Shown: in pieces, positions 33,567 through 42,576 of the stretch | Numbering within the stretch: position 1 is the first letter of the stretch | How the letters are laid out: each line of letters starts with the position of its first letter | From: GCA-2683825 sp965662355 | GTDB taxonomy: Bacteria; Planctomycetota; UBA1135; GCA-002686595 | NCBI GenBank assembly: GCA_965662355.1 | Contig: CBFIHP010000005.1 | Span: forward strand, 248,001-312,000 | Direction of reading: 5' to 3' | DNA length: 64,000 bases | Made by a program: the position numbers and the translations under genes | The notes under the pieces: model-generated | What the model saw: the letters and a program-made list of their open reading frames with translations, nothing else | Told to the model about the DNA's origin: nothing | The model's database searches: none

Positions 33567-34846
33567 CCCAGTTCGTTCAGGTGCTTCAGTAGATCCTCGT
33601 CCAGGGGGACACCCTGGCGAGTTGCCTTGACTCCAGGAGCGCGCCTTTTGTGCTGGGCCAGCGCCTCGGACAGCAGCGCCAGCTCCTGGGGACGTTCCCC
33701 GGCAAGGTTCTTCGTTTCCCCGGGATCGCTCGTTAGTTGGTATAGCTCCGGGCCGTTCGGCATGCCTTCGATCAGTTTCCAGCCGTTGGAAATCGCCGAC
33801 CACAACTCGCCATTCGTTTCGATGCGGTGGGCGAAGAGCGTGCGCCCCGGACTCCAGCCGTTCGCGTCGCGGAGCTCGCGCGCCCAGGACACGCCGTCGC
33901 CATCGACTGGCGCGGGAATGTCCACCAGATCCAGTAACGTCGGCCCCACGTCGACGATGCTGGCCTCCGTGGAGATGCGCCCCGCTGCGATGCCGTGGCC
34001 CGGCCCATGGATCATGAAGACGATGCGGTTGACCTCGCCGTAGAGCGTGAAGTGGTGGCCCCAATCGCCGTGCTCGTAAAACTCCTCGCCATGGTCGGAT
34101 ACCACGACCACGAGATCGTCGTCCCCCCAGGCGAGGAGCTTGTGAATCCGCGCGAGGAAGCTGTCCATGAAGCCCAGCTCGCTCTTGTAGCGCGCGAAGG
34201 CATCCTCGTTCTTGCCACCCTCGGCCTCGTACCAGCGCTCGCGCACACGGTAGGGCTTGTGCACGTCGTTCAGGTGCATGTAGAGAAAGTACGGATCCGC
34301 ACCGAGGATCTGCTCCTTCCACTGGCGCACCTTCTTGAAGACACCCTGGGCCGTCCATTCGTGCTGGCGTTCGAAATGATCGAACCCGCGGTCGAACTTC
34401 ATCTCGGGGCCGATGTTGATGTTGGCTGTCAACCCGAAGGTCGTGTAGCCGTTGCGCTGCAACACCTGGGCCAGGGTCGGCGTCGCGGGGCTCAGGGTCG
34501 GCAAGTCGATCTGCTTGACACCGCGTTGCAACTGGACCAGAAAGCCCTCCTCGACGCCGTGTCGATCGTCGTAGGTGCCGGTCAGGAGCGACGCCGTCGA
34601 AGGAGCCGTCCACGAGGACGAAGAGAAGGCGTTCTCGAAGACGACACTGCGCTGCGCTAGCTGCGTGAGATACGGCGCCCTGTCCTTGGCCTGGCCATAG
34701 GCCGTCAACTGGTCGGCACGCAGCGTGTCCAGGACGATGAGCACGACGTTCGGACGATCGATCGGTTCAGGCGCACAGCCGACGCTGCCCCAAAGGACCA
34801 GGGGGATCGAGAGTGCGCTGGCAAGGGTGGGGTGGATGCGCTTCAA
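33551..34846 (-). CDS. Sulfatase-fold lipoprotein with Thr at nucleophile position
   Basis: 431 residues from TTG 34846. The signal ends at a lipobox (LVLWGSVGC, Cys about residue 24). The domain starts RPNVVLIVLDTLRADQL, with two Asp metal ligands, then SSSWTAPSTASLLTGTYDDRHG at the nucleophile site, PYFLYMHLNDVHKPY, and VVVSDHGEEFYEHG. The expected formylglycine motif C/S-x-P-x-R reads T-A-P-S-T, so sulfatase activity by the usual mechanism is unlikely. It ends LNELGYVDD, echoing the tails of the other two proteins of this type. The AraC gene lies 18 bp upstream on the same strand. Confidence 0.85.
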   Translation of the reverse strand: MKRIHPTLASALSIPLVLWGSVGCAPEPIDRPNVVLIVLDTLRADQLTAYGQAKDRAPYLTQLAQRSVVFENAFSSSSWTAPSTASLLTGTYDDRHGVEEGFLVQLQRGVKQIDLPTLSPATPTLAQVLQRNGYTTFGLTANINIGPEMKFDRGFDHFERQHEWTAQGVFKKVRQWKEQILGADPYFLYMHLNDVHKPYRVRERWYEAEGGKNEDAFARYKSELGFMDSFLARIHKLLAWGDDDLVVVVSDHGEEFYEHGDWGHHFTLYGEVNRIVFMIHGPGHGIAAGRISTEASIVDVGPTLLDLVDIPAPVDGDGVSWARELRDANGWSPGRTLFAHRIETNGELWSAISNGWKLIEGMPNGPELYQLTSDPGETKNLAGERPQELALLSEALAQHKRRAPGVKATRQGVPLDEDLLKHLNELGYVDD

Positions 34847-34864
34847 GCCCTGCAGGATACCGGA

Positions 34865-35692
34865 CTACGAACCGGGTTCCGCCGTTTTCGAGAGGCCCGT
34901 CAGGTGTTCGGCCAGCTGGTGCTCGGCACGCAGAAAGGCCTCGGGTGGCTCGCCCGCCAGTTGACGGAATTCGCGCGACAGATGGGCCTGATCGAAGCAG
35001 CCCGAGGCGACCGCGATCTGGCTCCACGGAACGGAATGACGTCCTTCGATCAGCGAGAAGACGCGTTGCAGCCGCACCTGCCGCGAAAACAGCTTGGGAC
35101 TCAGGCCGATCCCCTTGGCAAAGCGGCGCTCGATGGTGCGTACGCTGGCTCCGAAATGGCGTGCGACCTGGCCAACGTCGTGGCGCCCGCCGCTCCGGCG
35201 CATGAAGTCCGCCACGCCCTCGACCAGGGAGTCTGTACGCCCTGGTGCCAACAAGAGCTTCATGAAGACGCGCTCCACTAGCTCGAGGCGGGCGCTCCAC
35301 GAAGAGAGCTCGTGGAGGCGTTCCTCGAGAGCCGCCAGCTCGAACAGCTCGAGCTCGTCGAAGGGAGCCGACGTACCGGTCAGCTCGCCGGCGGTGCTTC
35401 CGATCAGACGCTGTAGCGCCGACGCTTCGAGCCGAACCCCGAGCAGGGCCACCGGGCCGCTCGGTATCAGCTCGATGTAGCTTCGAATCTGACCGACGAC
35501 GCGACCCCGCGGAGCCAGGGGTGCCTGGCCCACCCAGCGGTACGGGGCCCCGAAATCGAACAGGATCTCGGTCCGTCCGTCCGGCAGGACCTTCTCGGGC
35601 GAGGCGTCGCTCAGGGCATCCTGGGTCAGGATCCAGTAGGTGTGGATCTGCTGGCGGAGGGCCTCGCAGGGGGCTATTTCACGGTAGTACAC
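34865..35692 (-). CDS. AraC-family transcriptional regulator
   Basis: GTG 35692, with GGAGAG just upstream, is chosen as start; the frame open to 36262 runs antisense to the next gene. 275 residues: an N-terminal domain of the DUF6597 type (YYREIAPCEALRQQIHTYWI, VLPDGRTEILFDFG) and a C-terminal HTH_18 domain (VGQVARHFGASVRTIERRFAK, then SQIAVASGCFDQAHLSREFRQL). It is divergent from the DUF6265 protein gene across 180 bp and precedes a sulfatase-fold gene by 18 bp; either could be its target. Ligand unknown. Confidence 0.9.
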   Translation of the reverse strand: MYYREIAPCEALRQQIHTYWILTQDALSDASPEKVLPDGRTEILFDFGAPYRWVGQAPLAPRGRVVGQIRSYIELIPSGPVALLGVRLEASALQRLIGSTAGELTGTSAPFDELELFELAALEERLHELSSWSARLELVERVFMKLLLAPGRTDSLVEGVADFMRRSGGRHDVGQVARHFGASVRTIERRFAKGIGLSPKLFSRQVRLQRVFSLIEGRHSVPWSQIAVASGCFDQAHLSREFRQLAGEPPEAFLRAEHQLAEHLTGLSKTAEPGS

Positions 35693-35872
35693 CGCTCTCC
35701 ATCCTAATCCGAGCCACGCGGAATCGAGGCCGGGGCTCGACCCGCGCGCGACGGTTACCGACGATTTACGGGTCGCTGTCGCGTCTTTCCAATCCGCCCC
35801 CCCGCACTGGGGCTGAAATGCAATCATGCGGGCCCGGCCCGAGGACACGACAAACCCCCATAGAGACGATCC

Positions 35873-36430
35873 ATGTTGCAGAAGACCTCGACCCTCCTGG
35901 CGCTCCTCACGGCCTCGATCGCCGCCATTCCGTACCTGCGTGGCGAGGCCCCGGCAGCTTGCGAGGTGTCGCCACTTCCGGCCGCCATGGTGGCCGAGAC
36001 CGAGTCCCATCCCCTCACCTTCATGACGGGCCACTGGATCGGCGAGGGCCTGGGTGGGGTCGTCGAGGAGGTCTGGACCGCTCCCCGGGCCGGTGTGATG
36101 ATGGCCATGTTCCGTTCGATCACGAAAGGCCGCACGGCGTTCTACGAGCTGGTCGCCGTGCAAGAAGGCCGCGATGGCTGGGAAATGCGTCTGCGCCACT
36201 TCCATTCGGACCTCGTCGCGTGGGAGGAGAAGACCAAGCCCTTGGTCTGGCCCATGAGTCACAGCGACGAGTCGAGCGCCGTGTTCGGGCCGGTGACCTA
36301 CGAGCTGGACGGCCCTGACAAGCTGGTGGCCTACGTCGAGCTGGACGAAGGCAAGGAGCCCGCGGTGTTGCGCTTTTCGCGAGCCGATTCGACAACGGGA
36401 AAGGTCTCGACGGCCAGCGGGGCACGCTAG
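35873..36430 (+). CDS. DUF6265 family exported protein
   Basis: 185 residues. The signal peptide is about 1-25 (STLLALLTASIAAIPYL). The body has the DUF6265 landmarks: FMTGHWIGEGLGGVVEEVW, a PRAGVMMAMFR strand, AFYELVAVQE and MRLRHFHSDL. The family is a lipocalin-like beta barrel of unknown function common in bacteria with AraC or sigma-factor neighbours. Divergent transcription from an AraC gene suggests regulation by it, as inference. Confidence 0.82.
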   Translation: MLQKTSTLLALLTASIAAIPYLRGEAPAACEVSPLPAAMVAETESHPLTFMTGHWIGEGLGGVVEEVWTAPRAGVMMAMFRSITKGRTAFYELVAVQEGRDGWEMRLRHFHSDLVAWEEKTKPLVWPMSHSDESSAVFGPVTYELDGPDKLVAYVELDEGKEPAVLRFSRADSTTGKVSTASGAR

Positions 36431-36461
36431 CCAGGAGGTCTTTGGGGCTGAACTGGTGCTC

Positions 36462-37514
36462 CTAGAAACGCTCGGACAGCATCTCCGACAGCCCCTGGAC
36501 CCAGGCCGGCGAGGCGTTCAGCGACGGCACGAGCCGCAGCTCCTCCCCGCCGGCCGCGCAGAAATCCTGGCGGGCCCGAATCTCGATCTCTTCCAGGGTC
36601 TCGAGGCAATCGGCGACGAAGGCGGGGCTGAAGACCGCCAGCTTGCGGATGCCCCGTTCGGCCAGCTCGACCAGCACCTTGTCGGTATAGGGCTGGATCC
36701 AGGGCGTGCGGCCGAGGCGTGATTGAAAGCTGATCGTACTGTTCTTCTCGTCGAGGTTCAGGCGCTCGCGCAGTCCGCGGGTGGTGGCGAAGCACTGGGC
36801 GCGATAGCAATTTCGGTTGGCCATCACGATCGCCTCGCAGCAATTGTCCGAGGCGAAACAATGCGTGCCGCTCTCGTCGCTCTTCGAGCAGTGGCGCTCC
36901 GGCAGGCCGTGAAAGCTGAACATCACATGGTCGGGGACGAGGTCGTCGAGCACGGGTTGGCCCACGGCTGCGAAGGCGTCCAGGAAGCGCGGATCAGCGT
37001 AGAAGGCCGGCAAGACTTCGACATAGGGGGTGTTCCAGCGCTTGGCGGCCTCCAGGTACACCTTCTCGAGCGTTGATCCTGTCGAGCTCGAGGCATACTG
37101 CGGATACAGGGGCGCGACGAGCAGGTGGTCGCAACCCGCACGGCGTAGCTCTTGCAGGCCTGCGGCGATCGAGGGTTTGCCATAGCGCATGGCCAGGGCC
37201 ACGGGCACACCGCCGAGACGTTTCTCGACGGAGTCGCGCAGCTCGCGGCTGAAGTTCAAGAGCGGCGAGCCGCGCTCGGTCCACACCTTACGGTACGCCT
37301 TGGCCGACTTCGGCGCACGCAAAGGCGCGATGACCCCGTTCACCAGCAGGAAGCGCATGGCCTTGGGGATGTCGATCACGCGCGGGTCGCTGAGAAATTC
37401 GCGCAGGTAGCGCCGTACCTCTGCCGACCGGGGTGCATCCGGCGTACCCAGGTTGACTAGCAACACGCCGGTCTTGGCGCGCGCTTCGCGGTTGTTCGAT
37501 ACGGTCGACGTCAT
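36462..37514 (-). CDS. hemH: Ferrochelatase with clustered cysteines
   Basis: 350 residues, full length. It inserts ferrous iron into protoporphyrin IX (or coproporphyrin III) in haem synthesis. GVLLVNLGTPDAPRS opens the protein; MFSFHGLPERH contains the catalytic His (about 202); FVADCLETLEEIEI carries the conserved Glu pair. Between them lie Cys 209, 219, 225, 226, 236 and 241 (HCSKSDESGTHCF, NCCEAIV, NCYRAQC), a cluster that in several bacterial ferrochelatases goes with a [2Fe-2S] centre, although ligand identity is not proven here. It is last in a minus-strand series, 129 bp after the VOC gene. Confidence 0.93.
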   Translation of the reverse strand: MTSTVSNNREARAKTGVLLVNLGTPDAPRSAEVRRYLREFLSDPRVIDIPKAMRFLLVNGVIAPLRAPKSAKAYRKVWTERGSPLLNFSRELRDSVEKRLGGVPVALAMRYGKPSIAAGLQELRRAGCDHLLVAPLYPQYASSSTGSTLEKVYLEAAKRWNTPYVEVLPAFYADPRFLDAFAAVGQPVLDDLVPDHVMFSFHGLPERHCSKSDESGTHCFASDNCCEAIVMANRNCYRAQCFATTRGLRERLNLDEKNSTISFQSRLGRTPWIQPYTDKVLVELAERGIRKLAVFSPAFVADCLETLEEIEIRARQDFCAAGGEELRLVPSLNASPAWVQGLSEMLSERF

Positions 37515-37643
37515 CGTCGGGTTGGCTCCAAGGCGAGCAGGGATCTAGGAGTTCGAGTGGCAGCCAGCGAGGATACTCACACAGTCCGGCGGATCGAGAA
37601 GGGATACGTTTTCCGCGAGAGTTGATCCCCCTCGATGACGATG

Positions 37644-38123
37644 TCAATCGACGTGTTGGTCCACCAAAATCGGGTTGCCGTCGGGATCGAGCAACACGAA
37701 GCTCGCCGGACCCTGCCCGGACTCGTCGGCCTCGGATTGCAGTTCGAGCCCCTGGGCCTTCAACCGCCGCTGCAGCTCGCGCACATCGGTGAAGTGCTCG
37801 ACCTCCTTGGCATCTTGGTCCCAGCCCGGGTTGAACGTCATGATGTTCTTCTCGAACATCCCCTGGAACAGCCCGATCGTGCTGGTGCCGTTGCGCAGGA
37901 TCTGCCAGCCCTGTTCGGGCACGCCGGCGAATGCCTTGAAGCCCAGTTTCTCGTAGAAGGCCCGTGAGGCCGGCAGGTCCTTGACGGCCAGGCTGACTGA
38001 GAATGCTCCCAGATCCATTTTTTGAGCCCTGTCCTTGCTTGTGTCCTGAGTGTCGAGCTCTGTCCCTGTCCCCTGACATGCGGCAAGGATCAAGACCGCG
38101 GCGAGCGTGGAGAGTATCTTCAT
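37644..38123 (-). CDS. VOC (glyoxalase/bleomycin-resistance-like) lipoprotein
   Basis: ATG 38123 is preferred over TTG 38129; 159 residues. The signal ends at LILAAC, so this is a lipoprotein, unusual for VOC proteins, which are mostly cytoplasmic. The domain shows SVSLAVKDLPASRAFYEKLG, GFKAFAGVPEQGWQIL and SFVLLDPDGNPILVDQH at the C-terminus, a single VOC module of normal length. Metal-binding His/Glu positions are only partly visible, so enzymatic activity is uncertain. It lies 89 bp downstream of the small peptide gene and upstream of hemH on the same strand. Confidence 0.85.
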   Translation of the reverse strand: MKILSTLAAVLILAACQGTGTELDTQDTSKDRAQKMDLGAFSVSLAVKDLPASRAFYEKLGFKAFAGVPEQGWQILRNGTSTIGLFQGMFEKNIMTFNPGWDQDAKEVEHFTDVRELQRRLKAQGLELQSEADESGQGPASFVLLDPDGNPILVDQHVD

Positions 38124-38212
38124 GGACAAGTGGCCTAACGTCCGAGGGGCTGCTCTTCGAGCACTTCGAGTTGTTCGTGCAGATCCCCGTGACGGGATGA
38201 GCCGACGACTCG

Positions 38213-38407
38213 CTACTTGTCGGCGACGTCCTCGAAGTCGAAGGAGTTCTTGGGGTCGACAGGAACGATCTTGAACACGTAGTCCAGCTTGCCCTGCTTG
38301 CCTTCCTCCTTCATCCGACCGCTTCCCTCGGCTGCGCCGACGGCGTCCTTGGCGGCACCCTTGTCCGCGGGCTTCTCCGTCTTCTTGTGCTTTTCCTTGT
38401 CGCTCAT
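38213..38407 (-). CDS. Small charged peptide next to radical-SAM/PqqD enzyme (candidate RiPP precursor)
   Basis: 64 residues from ATG 38407 with a good ribosome site (GTGAGGT) overlapping the upstream stop; the gap to the radical-SAM gene is only 11 bp, so cotranscription is near certain. The N-terminal half is Lys/Glu/Ala/Gly-rich (KEKHKKTEKPADKGAAKDAV) and probably disordered. The C-terminal third, LDYVFKIVPVDPKNSFDFED, is denser in hydrophobic and aromatic residues. No Cys is present. No family is recognised. By position and shape it could be the modified substrate of the radical-SAM enzyme, which carries a PqqD-like domain; it might instead be an unrelated small cytoplasmic protein. Confidence 0.65.
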   Translation of the reverse strand: MSDKEKHKKTEKPADKGAAKDAVGAAEGSGRMKEEGKQGKLDYVFKIVPVDPKNSFDFEDVADK

Positions 38408-38418
38408 TTCGATTTACC

Positions 38419-40611
38419 TCACTTCGTCTGCAGAAGCCCCGCGAGGGCGATGTCCTGGACGCACTGCTCGGCGGCGTTGCGATGGGGTTCGGGAAAGATC
38501 TCGATGATTTCGGTCAGGGTACGGGAGCCGTTGCAGCGGTGAAGGACCTCGGCCGCAGCGGGTGAGAGGCATTGGACCTCACCTGTGAGTGGATTGTAGA
38601 CCAGGGTCGAGGGCGAGCGCTCGATGGGAGCGAGTTCCTGGTCCAGCTTGGCCCGGTCCTCATCCTCGAACAGGTCGGACTGATAGCGCGGTCGAATCGT
38701 GGCCGAATCGATCGACGAGACGACATGGTCGATGGTGCCGCGGTCGAAGGAGAGTTCTCGAGTCAGGATGCGCGGTACCTGGCGCGGCACGGCCTGCGTG
38801 GTGCCCTCTCCCGGCGCCGAGGGTTCGAGAACCTGGCTCAGGAGGTTGTCCCAGGAGCCGTACTTCGCCAGGTAGAGGAAGTAGTGACTCTTCAGCTCGT
38901 GGTAGAGCATGTTCTCCTTCTGGAAGACCGGGAAGTGAGAACGCAGAGCGCCCGTGAACTCGAGATACGTCTGACGCGCTTCGGGGCGCGTCATGCCGCT
39001 CTTCGTCTTGAAGTCGTAATAGACCTGCAGGTCAGCCTCGGAGTCGGGATAGATCTCCGTGATGTCGAACTCCTCGCGTCGGCGGAATACCTCCGAGGTT
39101 TCGTCGAGGTAGAAGACGCGCACACTGACTTCCTGGATGTAGCGCTGGTTGTCCAGGATCGTCTTCAGGGTCTGGCGGGCCTCCTGCAACGTCTCGGTGG
39201 GGAAGCCGATCATCGCGTACAGCGTGACCGAGATGCCCGCGTCGTGGACGCGGCGGATCAGGTCGAGGCTGGCTTCTGGATCGATGCCCTTGCACATGGC
39301 ATCGAGCACGCGTTTCGAGGAACTCTCGTAACCGAAGGCGATCCGGAGACAGCCGGACTTGGCCAGGTCCTTGCAAACCTGCTCGTCGAAGACCTCGTGT
39401 TCCAGGCGCGCGTCGCACCACCAGTTGACGTCGAGGCCTGCATCGAGAATCGCACGTGGGAAGGCCTTGGCCATGTTGGGTGGCAGGTCTTCGATCGCGA
39501 GGTAGAAGTTCCGCACACCGTGACGTTCTTGAAGTATGCGCATGTCCTCGACGGTCTGCTCGGTCGTGCGCCCGCGATAGCCGGGGCCGATCACCGTGTA
39601 GAGCGTGCAGAAGACACACTTGCCCCAATAACAGCCGCGCGTGGCGGCCAGGGGCAGCACCAGCTCGGGGGTGATGTACTTGTCCAGGGGCAGCCCATCG
39701 AACTCCGGTGTCGGTAGCTCCTTGATATCCAGGGGCGTTTCTTGCGGTGTTTTCACCACTTCGCCATCGGCACCGCGGTAAAGCACGTTGGTGACCTCGG
39801 ATAGCTCGCGCTTGCCCTCGACGACCTCGCACAGTTGCAGGAGCGGTCTTTCACCCTCCAGCAAGACGAGGCTGTCGATGACGTTCCAGACCTCGTCGCG
39901 CTTGCTGAGCTTCTCGCCGACGTAGGCGAGCAGCCCCCCGCCAACGGTGATGTGGATCTCGGGTTTCCATTCCTTGATCATCCTGGCCAGGGTCAGGGTC
40001 GGAATCGCCTGGCTGGGGAAGGTCAAGGAGATGCCGATCAGATCCGGATCGAGTTCCTTCAGTTGCGGTAGTGCAACCTCGCGGAAGTACTCGATGTAGG
40101 GGTTCTCTTTCTCGTCGGTGATCGCCTCGAGGATCTCGCTCGTGCGCTCGATCCTGTGGCGCATCACGAAACCGTGGGCTGTCAGGCGCGTCGGCGCGAA
40201 CTCCTGCGAGAAGATGCGCAGGCCTTGTTCGAGGGTCCGTCCGGCCCATAGATAGCGTTTGTAGTCGTAGAAGTCCTCGGGGGAACGCAGGACGCGCTTG
40301 GCCTCTTCGATCGAACCGGCGACCTCGTCTCCGATCAACTCGATCTCCGAGAGCAGTTGGTACTGCTCCATGTCGGAAAAGTAGAGCTTCTCTTTCGCAT
40401 CGATGGTTTCGAGCCTCTCGCCCGCACCGATGCGTTCCAGCGAGCGCCGCAAGCGTTCTTCCGAAAGGAAGTGGTCGTACGCCTCGATATTCAGGTCGAT
40501 CTGATGAACGTCCTCGTATCCGTTCTCACGCAGGTGCGCGGTAAGGGAAGGCAGGCTGAGGTAGGGTTGGGTGAAATGCCCCTGCGGGGGAAAGATCAGA
40601 GCGACTTTCAT
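38419..40611 (-). CDS. B12-binding-type radical SAM enzyme with C-terminal PqqD-like domain
   Basis: 730 residues. The N-terminal 290 include a cobalamin-binding-like Rossmann domain (KVALIFPPQGHF; DPDLIGISLTFPSQAIPTL; ITVGGGLLAYVG). The radical SAM barrel carries RGCYWGKCVFC with Cys 327, 332 and 335, a C-x4-C-x2-C spacing rather than C-x3-C-x2-C, then FYLAIEDLPPN and RIAFGYESSSKRVLD. Residues about 663-730 (VYNPLTGEVQCLSPAAAEVL, ILHRC-like helix, TLTEIIEIF, LAGLL) match a PqqD/RRE fold that in RiPP systems binds the leader peptide. It may methylate or otherwise modify a peptide, perhaps the 64-residue product encoded 11 bp downstream. Confidence 0.85.
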   Translation of the reverse strand: MKVALIFPPQGHFTQPYLSLPSLTAHLRENGYEDVHQIDLNIEAYDHFLSEERLRRSLERIGAGERLETIDAKEKLYFSDMEQYQLLSEIELIGDEVAGSIEEAKRVLRSPEDFYDYKRYLWAGRTLEQGLRIFSQEFAPTRLTAHGFVMRHRIERTSEILEAITDEKENPYIEYFREVALPQLKELDPDLIGISLTFPSQAIPTLTLARMIKEWKPEIHITVGGGLLAYVGEKLSKRDEVWNVIDSLVLLEGERPLLQLCEVVEGKRELSEVTNVLYRGADGEVVKTPQETPLDIKELPTPEFDGLPLDKYITPELVLPLAATRGCYWGKCVFCTLYTVIGPGYRGRTTEQTVEDMRILQERHGVRNFYLAIEDLPPNMAKAFPRAILDAGLDVNWWCDARLEHEVFDEQVCKDLAKSGCLRIAFGYESSSKRVLDAMCKGIDPEASLDLIRRVHDAGISVTLYAMIGFPTETLQEARQTLKTILDNQRYIQEVSVRVFYLDETSEVFRRREEFDITEIYPDSEADLQVYYDFKTKSGMTRPEARQTYLEFTGALRSHFPVFQKENMLYHELKSHYFLYLAKYGSWDNLLSQVLEPSAPGEGTTQAVPRQVPRILTRELSFDRGTIDHVVSSIDSATIRPRYQSDLFEDEDRAKLDQELAPIERSPSTLVYNPLTGEVQCLSPAAAEVLHRCNGSRTLTEIIEIFPEPHRNAAEQCVQDIALAGLLQTK

Positions 40612-40639
40612 AGGATCTGAGAGGGTGTCTTCGAAGGAG

Positions 40640-42427
40640 TCAGCGCCCAGCGCTGCTTTCCGTGATCACGTGCACCCGGTCGAGCTCGGGTGCTTCGAGT
40701 GTTTGCGAACTTCCGCTGGGCCAGCGCACCTCGACATTGTCGATGGCGTCGAGTTCGCCCAGCCCGATGAAAAGGCGAGGATCGTGGGCTGAGTAAAGGC
40801 CGTTCGAGGTGCGTACCTCGCGGGTCCAGCGGCGCTTGCCGGCACGTACGGTGACGCGCGCGCCGAAGCCGTCGCGGTTGCTCCACTTGCCGACGGTCTT
40901 GATCCCGATCCAGCGGCCGGCGCGCGAGCTGGTGTTTTCGAGGAGCCGCGGGCGTTCGTCGATGTCGATGATGATCGCATCGGAATCACCGTCGTTGTCC
41001 ACGTCCGCGAAGGCCACGCTGCGGGCACTGCGGAGCGCCTGCAGCCCATCGCCCGTACGCTCGCTTACGTCCTCGAATTCGATGCCGAAGCGCCGGTGAG
41101 GAATGCCGCGTAGGAGCTGGCTCTTCTGTGCCCAGGCGTGCATGCCGATCTCTTCACCGCGCGGCATGACGTGTCCGTTGGCAATCAGGATGTCGAGATA
41201 GCCGTCGTGGTCAGCGTCGAAGAAGCCGCCGCCCCAACCGAGCCGATCCATGCTGGGATCCGCGATGCCATAGGCCTTGCCGCGCTCTTGGAAGTGGCCC
41301 TGGCCGTCGTTGATGTGCAGCGAGTTGGGTTCAAGATCGAAGTTCGTGCGCAGCACGTCGAAATCGCCATCGCCCTCGATGTCCTCGACGAAGAAACCCA
41401 TGGCGCTGGTCGGCTCGCCGGCGCCATTGAAGGCGAAGCCACGTGCGAGCGCTTCGTCCTTGAAGTGCCCCTGCGTGTTCATGAACAGATTGCAGGGTTG
41501 CAGGTCGTTGGATACCAGGATGTCGATCCAGCCGTCGCTGTCGACGTCGGAGAACACGCAGGCGTACGAGCAGAGATCTTTCTCCAGCTGCAGACCGGAA
41601 CTGGCCGTGGCTTCCTCGAATCCACCGCGTCCGTTACCGAAGAAGAAGGCATCTGGCGCGCCGGGGTTGAAGCCCTGACCGTTTTCGCCCTCGGGGCCGA
41701 AACCGACCTCAATGCCCTCGACCACCGCGGGCGCACCGCCGTTGGGTGGGTTCTCGAGATCGAAGAGGCAGTAGTTCGCGACGTAAAGGTCGAGGTTGCC
41801 ATCGCGGTTGACGTCGCCGAACGCCGCGCCCGCGCCCCAGTACGGGTTCGCGAGTCCGCTTTCCTTCGTAGCGTCGTTGAAGGAGATGTCCTTGCGCAGG
41901 AAGACGTCCTCGCCGAAACAGGCCAGGTAGAGATCGGTGTCCCCGTCGTTGTCGATGTCGCCCGTTGCGACTGCGTTGATCCATTCGTCGCGGGCGGCGC
42001 CCACGGCGTGAGAGACGTCCGTGAACTTGAAGCGGCCCTCGTTGCGATAGAAGCGGCTCGATGGACCGTCGAAGGTCTCCAGGCGCTTGCCTCCGTCCAG
42101 GTAGCGTAGGCCTTGCCCATTGGCGACGAAGAGATCCATGTCGCCGTCGCCCTCGTAGTCCAACCAGGCGGCACCGCAGCCGTTGCTCTCGAGGATGTAG
42201 AGTCGCCGGGGATCTCCGCTGACGTTGACGATGTCGATGCCGGAGCCCTCCGTCACATCGCTCATGCGGATGTGGGAGAACTCGATCACGTCGTCCATGA
42301 CCGCCTGGCCCTCGCCTCCGCAGGCGCCGAGGAGTCCCGCCAGGACCGCGATCGGCGGGACCGCGACCGCAAAGGCCCCGGGTACGGGGGATCGAAGGGG
42401 TCGCTGGGCGGAAGGGGGGCGCAACAT
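40640..42427 (-). CDS. CRTAC1-family secreted protein (VCBS/FG-GAP propeller with ASPIC/UnbV domain)
   Basis: 595 residues. The hydrophobic N-terminus (VAVPPIAVLAGLLGACGG) has a lipobox-like end. Repeated calcium-binding loops of the FG-GAP/VCBS type run through the protein: DYEGDGDMDLFVANG, DIDNDGDTDLYLA, DVNRDGNLDLYVAN, DVDSDGWIDILVSND, DADHDGYLDILIANG and DVDNDGDSDAIIID, forming a seven-bladed propeller. The C-terminal ASPIC/UnbV domain is visible as WIGIKTVGKWSNRDGFGARV and EVRWPSGSSQ. Such proteins are abundant and of unknown role in planctomycetes. It ends 28 bp before the radical-SAM gene. Confidence 0.92.
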   Translation of the reverse strand: MLRPPSAQRPLRSPVPGAFAVAVPPIAVLAGLLGACGGEGQAVMDDVIEFSHIRMSDVTEGSGIDIVNVSGDPRRLYILESNGCGAAWLDYEGDGDMDLFVANGQGLRYLDGGKRLETFDGPSSRFYRNEGRFKFTDVSHAVGAARDEWINAVATGDIDNDGDTDLYLACFGEDVFLRKDISFNDATKESGLANPYWGAGAAFGDVNRDGNLDLYVANYCLFDLENPPNGGAPAVVEGIEVGFGPEGENGQGFNPGAPDAFFFGNGRGGFEEATASSGLQLEKDLCSYACVFSDVDSDGWIDILVSNDLQPCNLFMNTQGHFKDEALARGFAFNGAGEPTSAMGFFVEDIEGDGDFDVLRTNFDLEPNSLHINDGQGHFQERGKAYGIADPSMDRLGWGGGFFDADHDGYLDILIANGHVMPRGEEIGMHAWAQKSQLLRGIPHRRFGIEFEDVSERTGDGLQALRSARSVAFADVDNDGDSDAIIIDIDERPRLLENTSSRAGRWIGIKTVGKWSNRDGFGARVTVRAGKRRWTREVRTSNGLYSAHDPRLFIGLGELDAIDNVEVRWPSGSSQTLEAPELDRVHVITESSAGR

Positions 42428-42576
42428 GAAAGCAGACTAGGTGAAGCCCGGGGTCCCGGCAAGCTCGTCCGGGGCCTTGTCGGGCCGTCCTGATCCTCCT
42501 TGTGGTCTCGATTACGCAAGCTCGCCGTGTGGCGTTTGGCCTTTCTACAGCGGGCTCGTTAAGTTCTCTTCCAACC

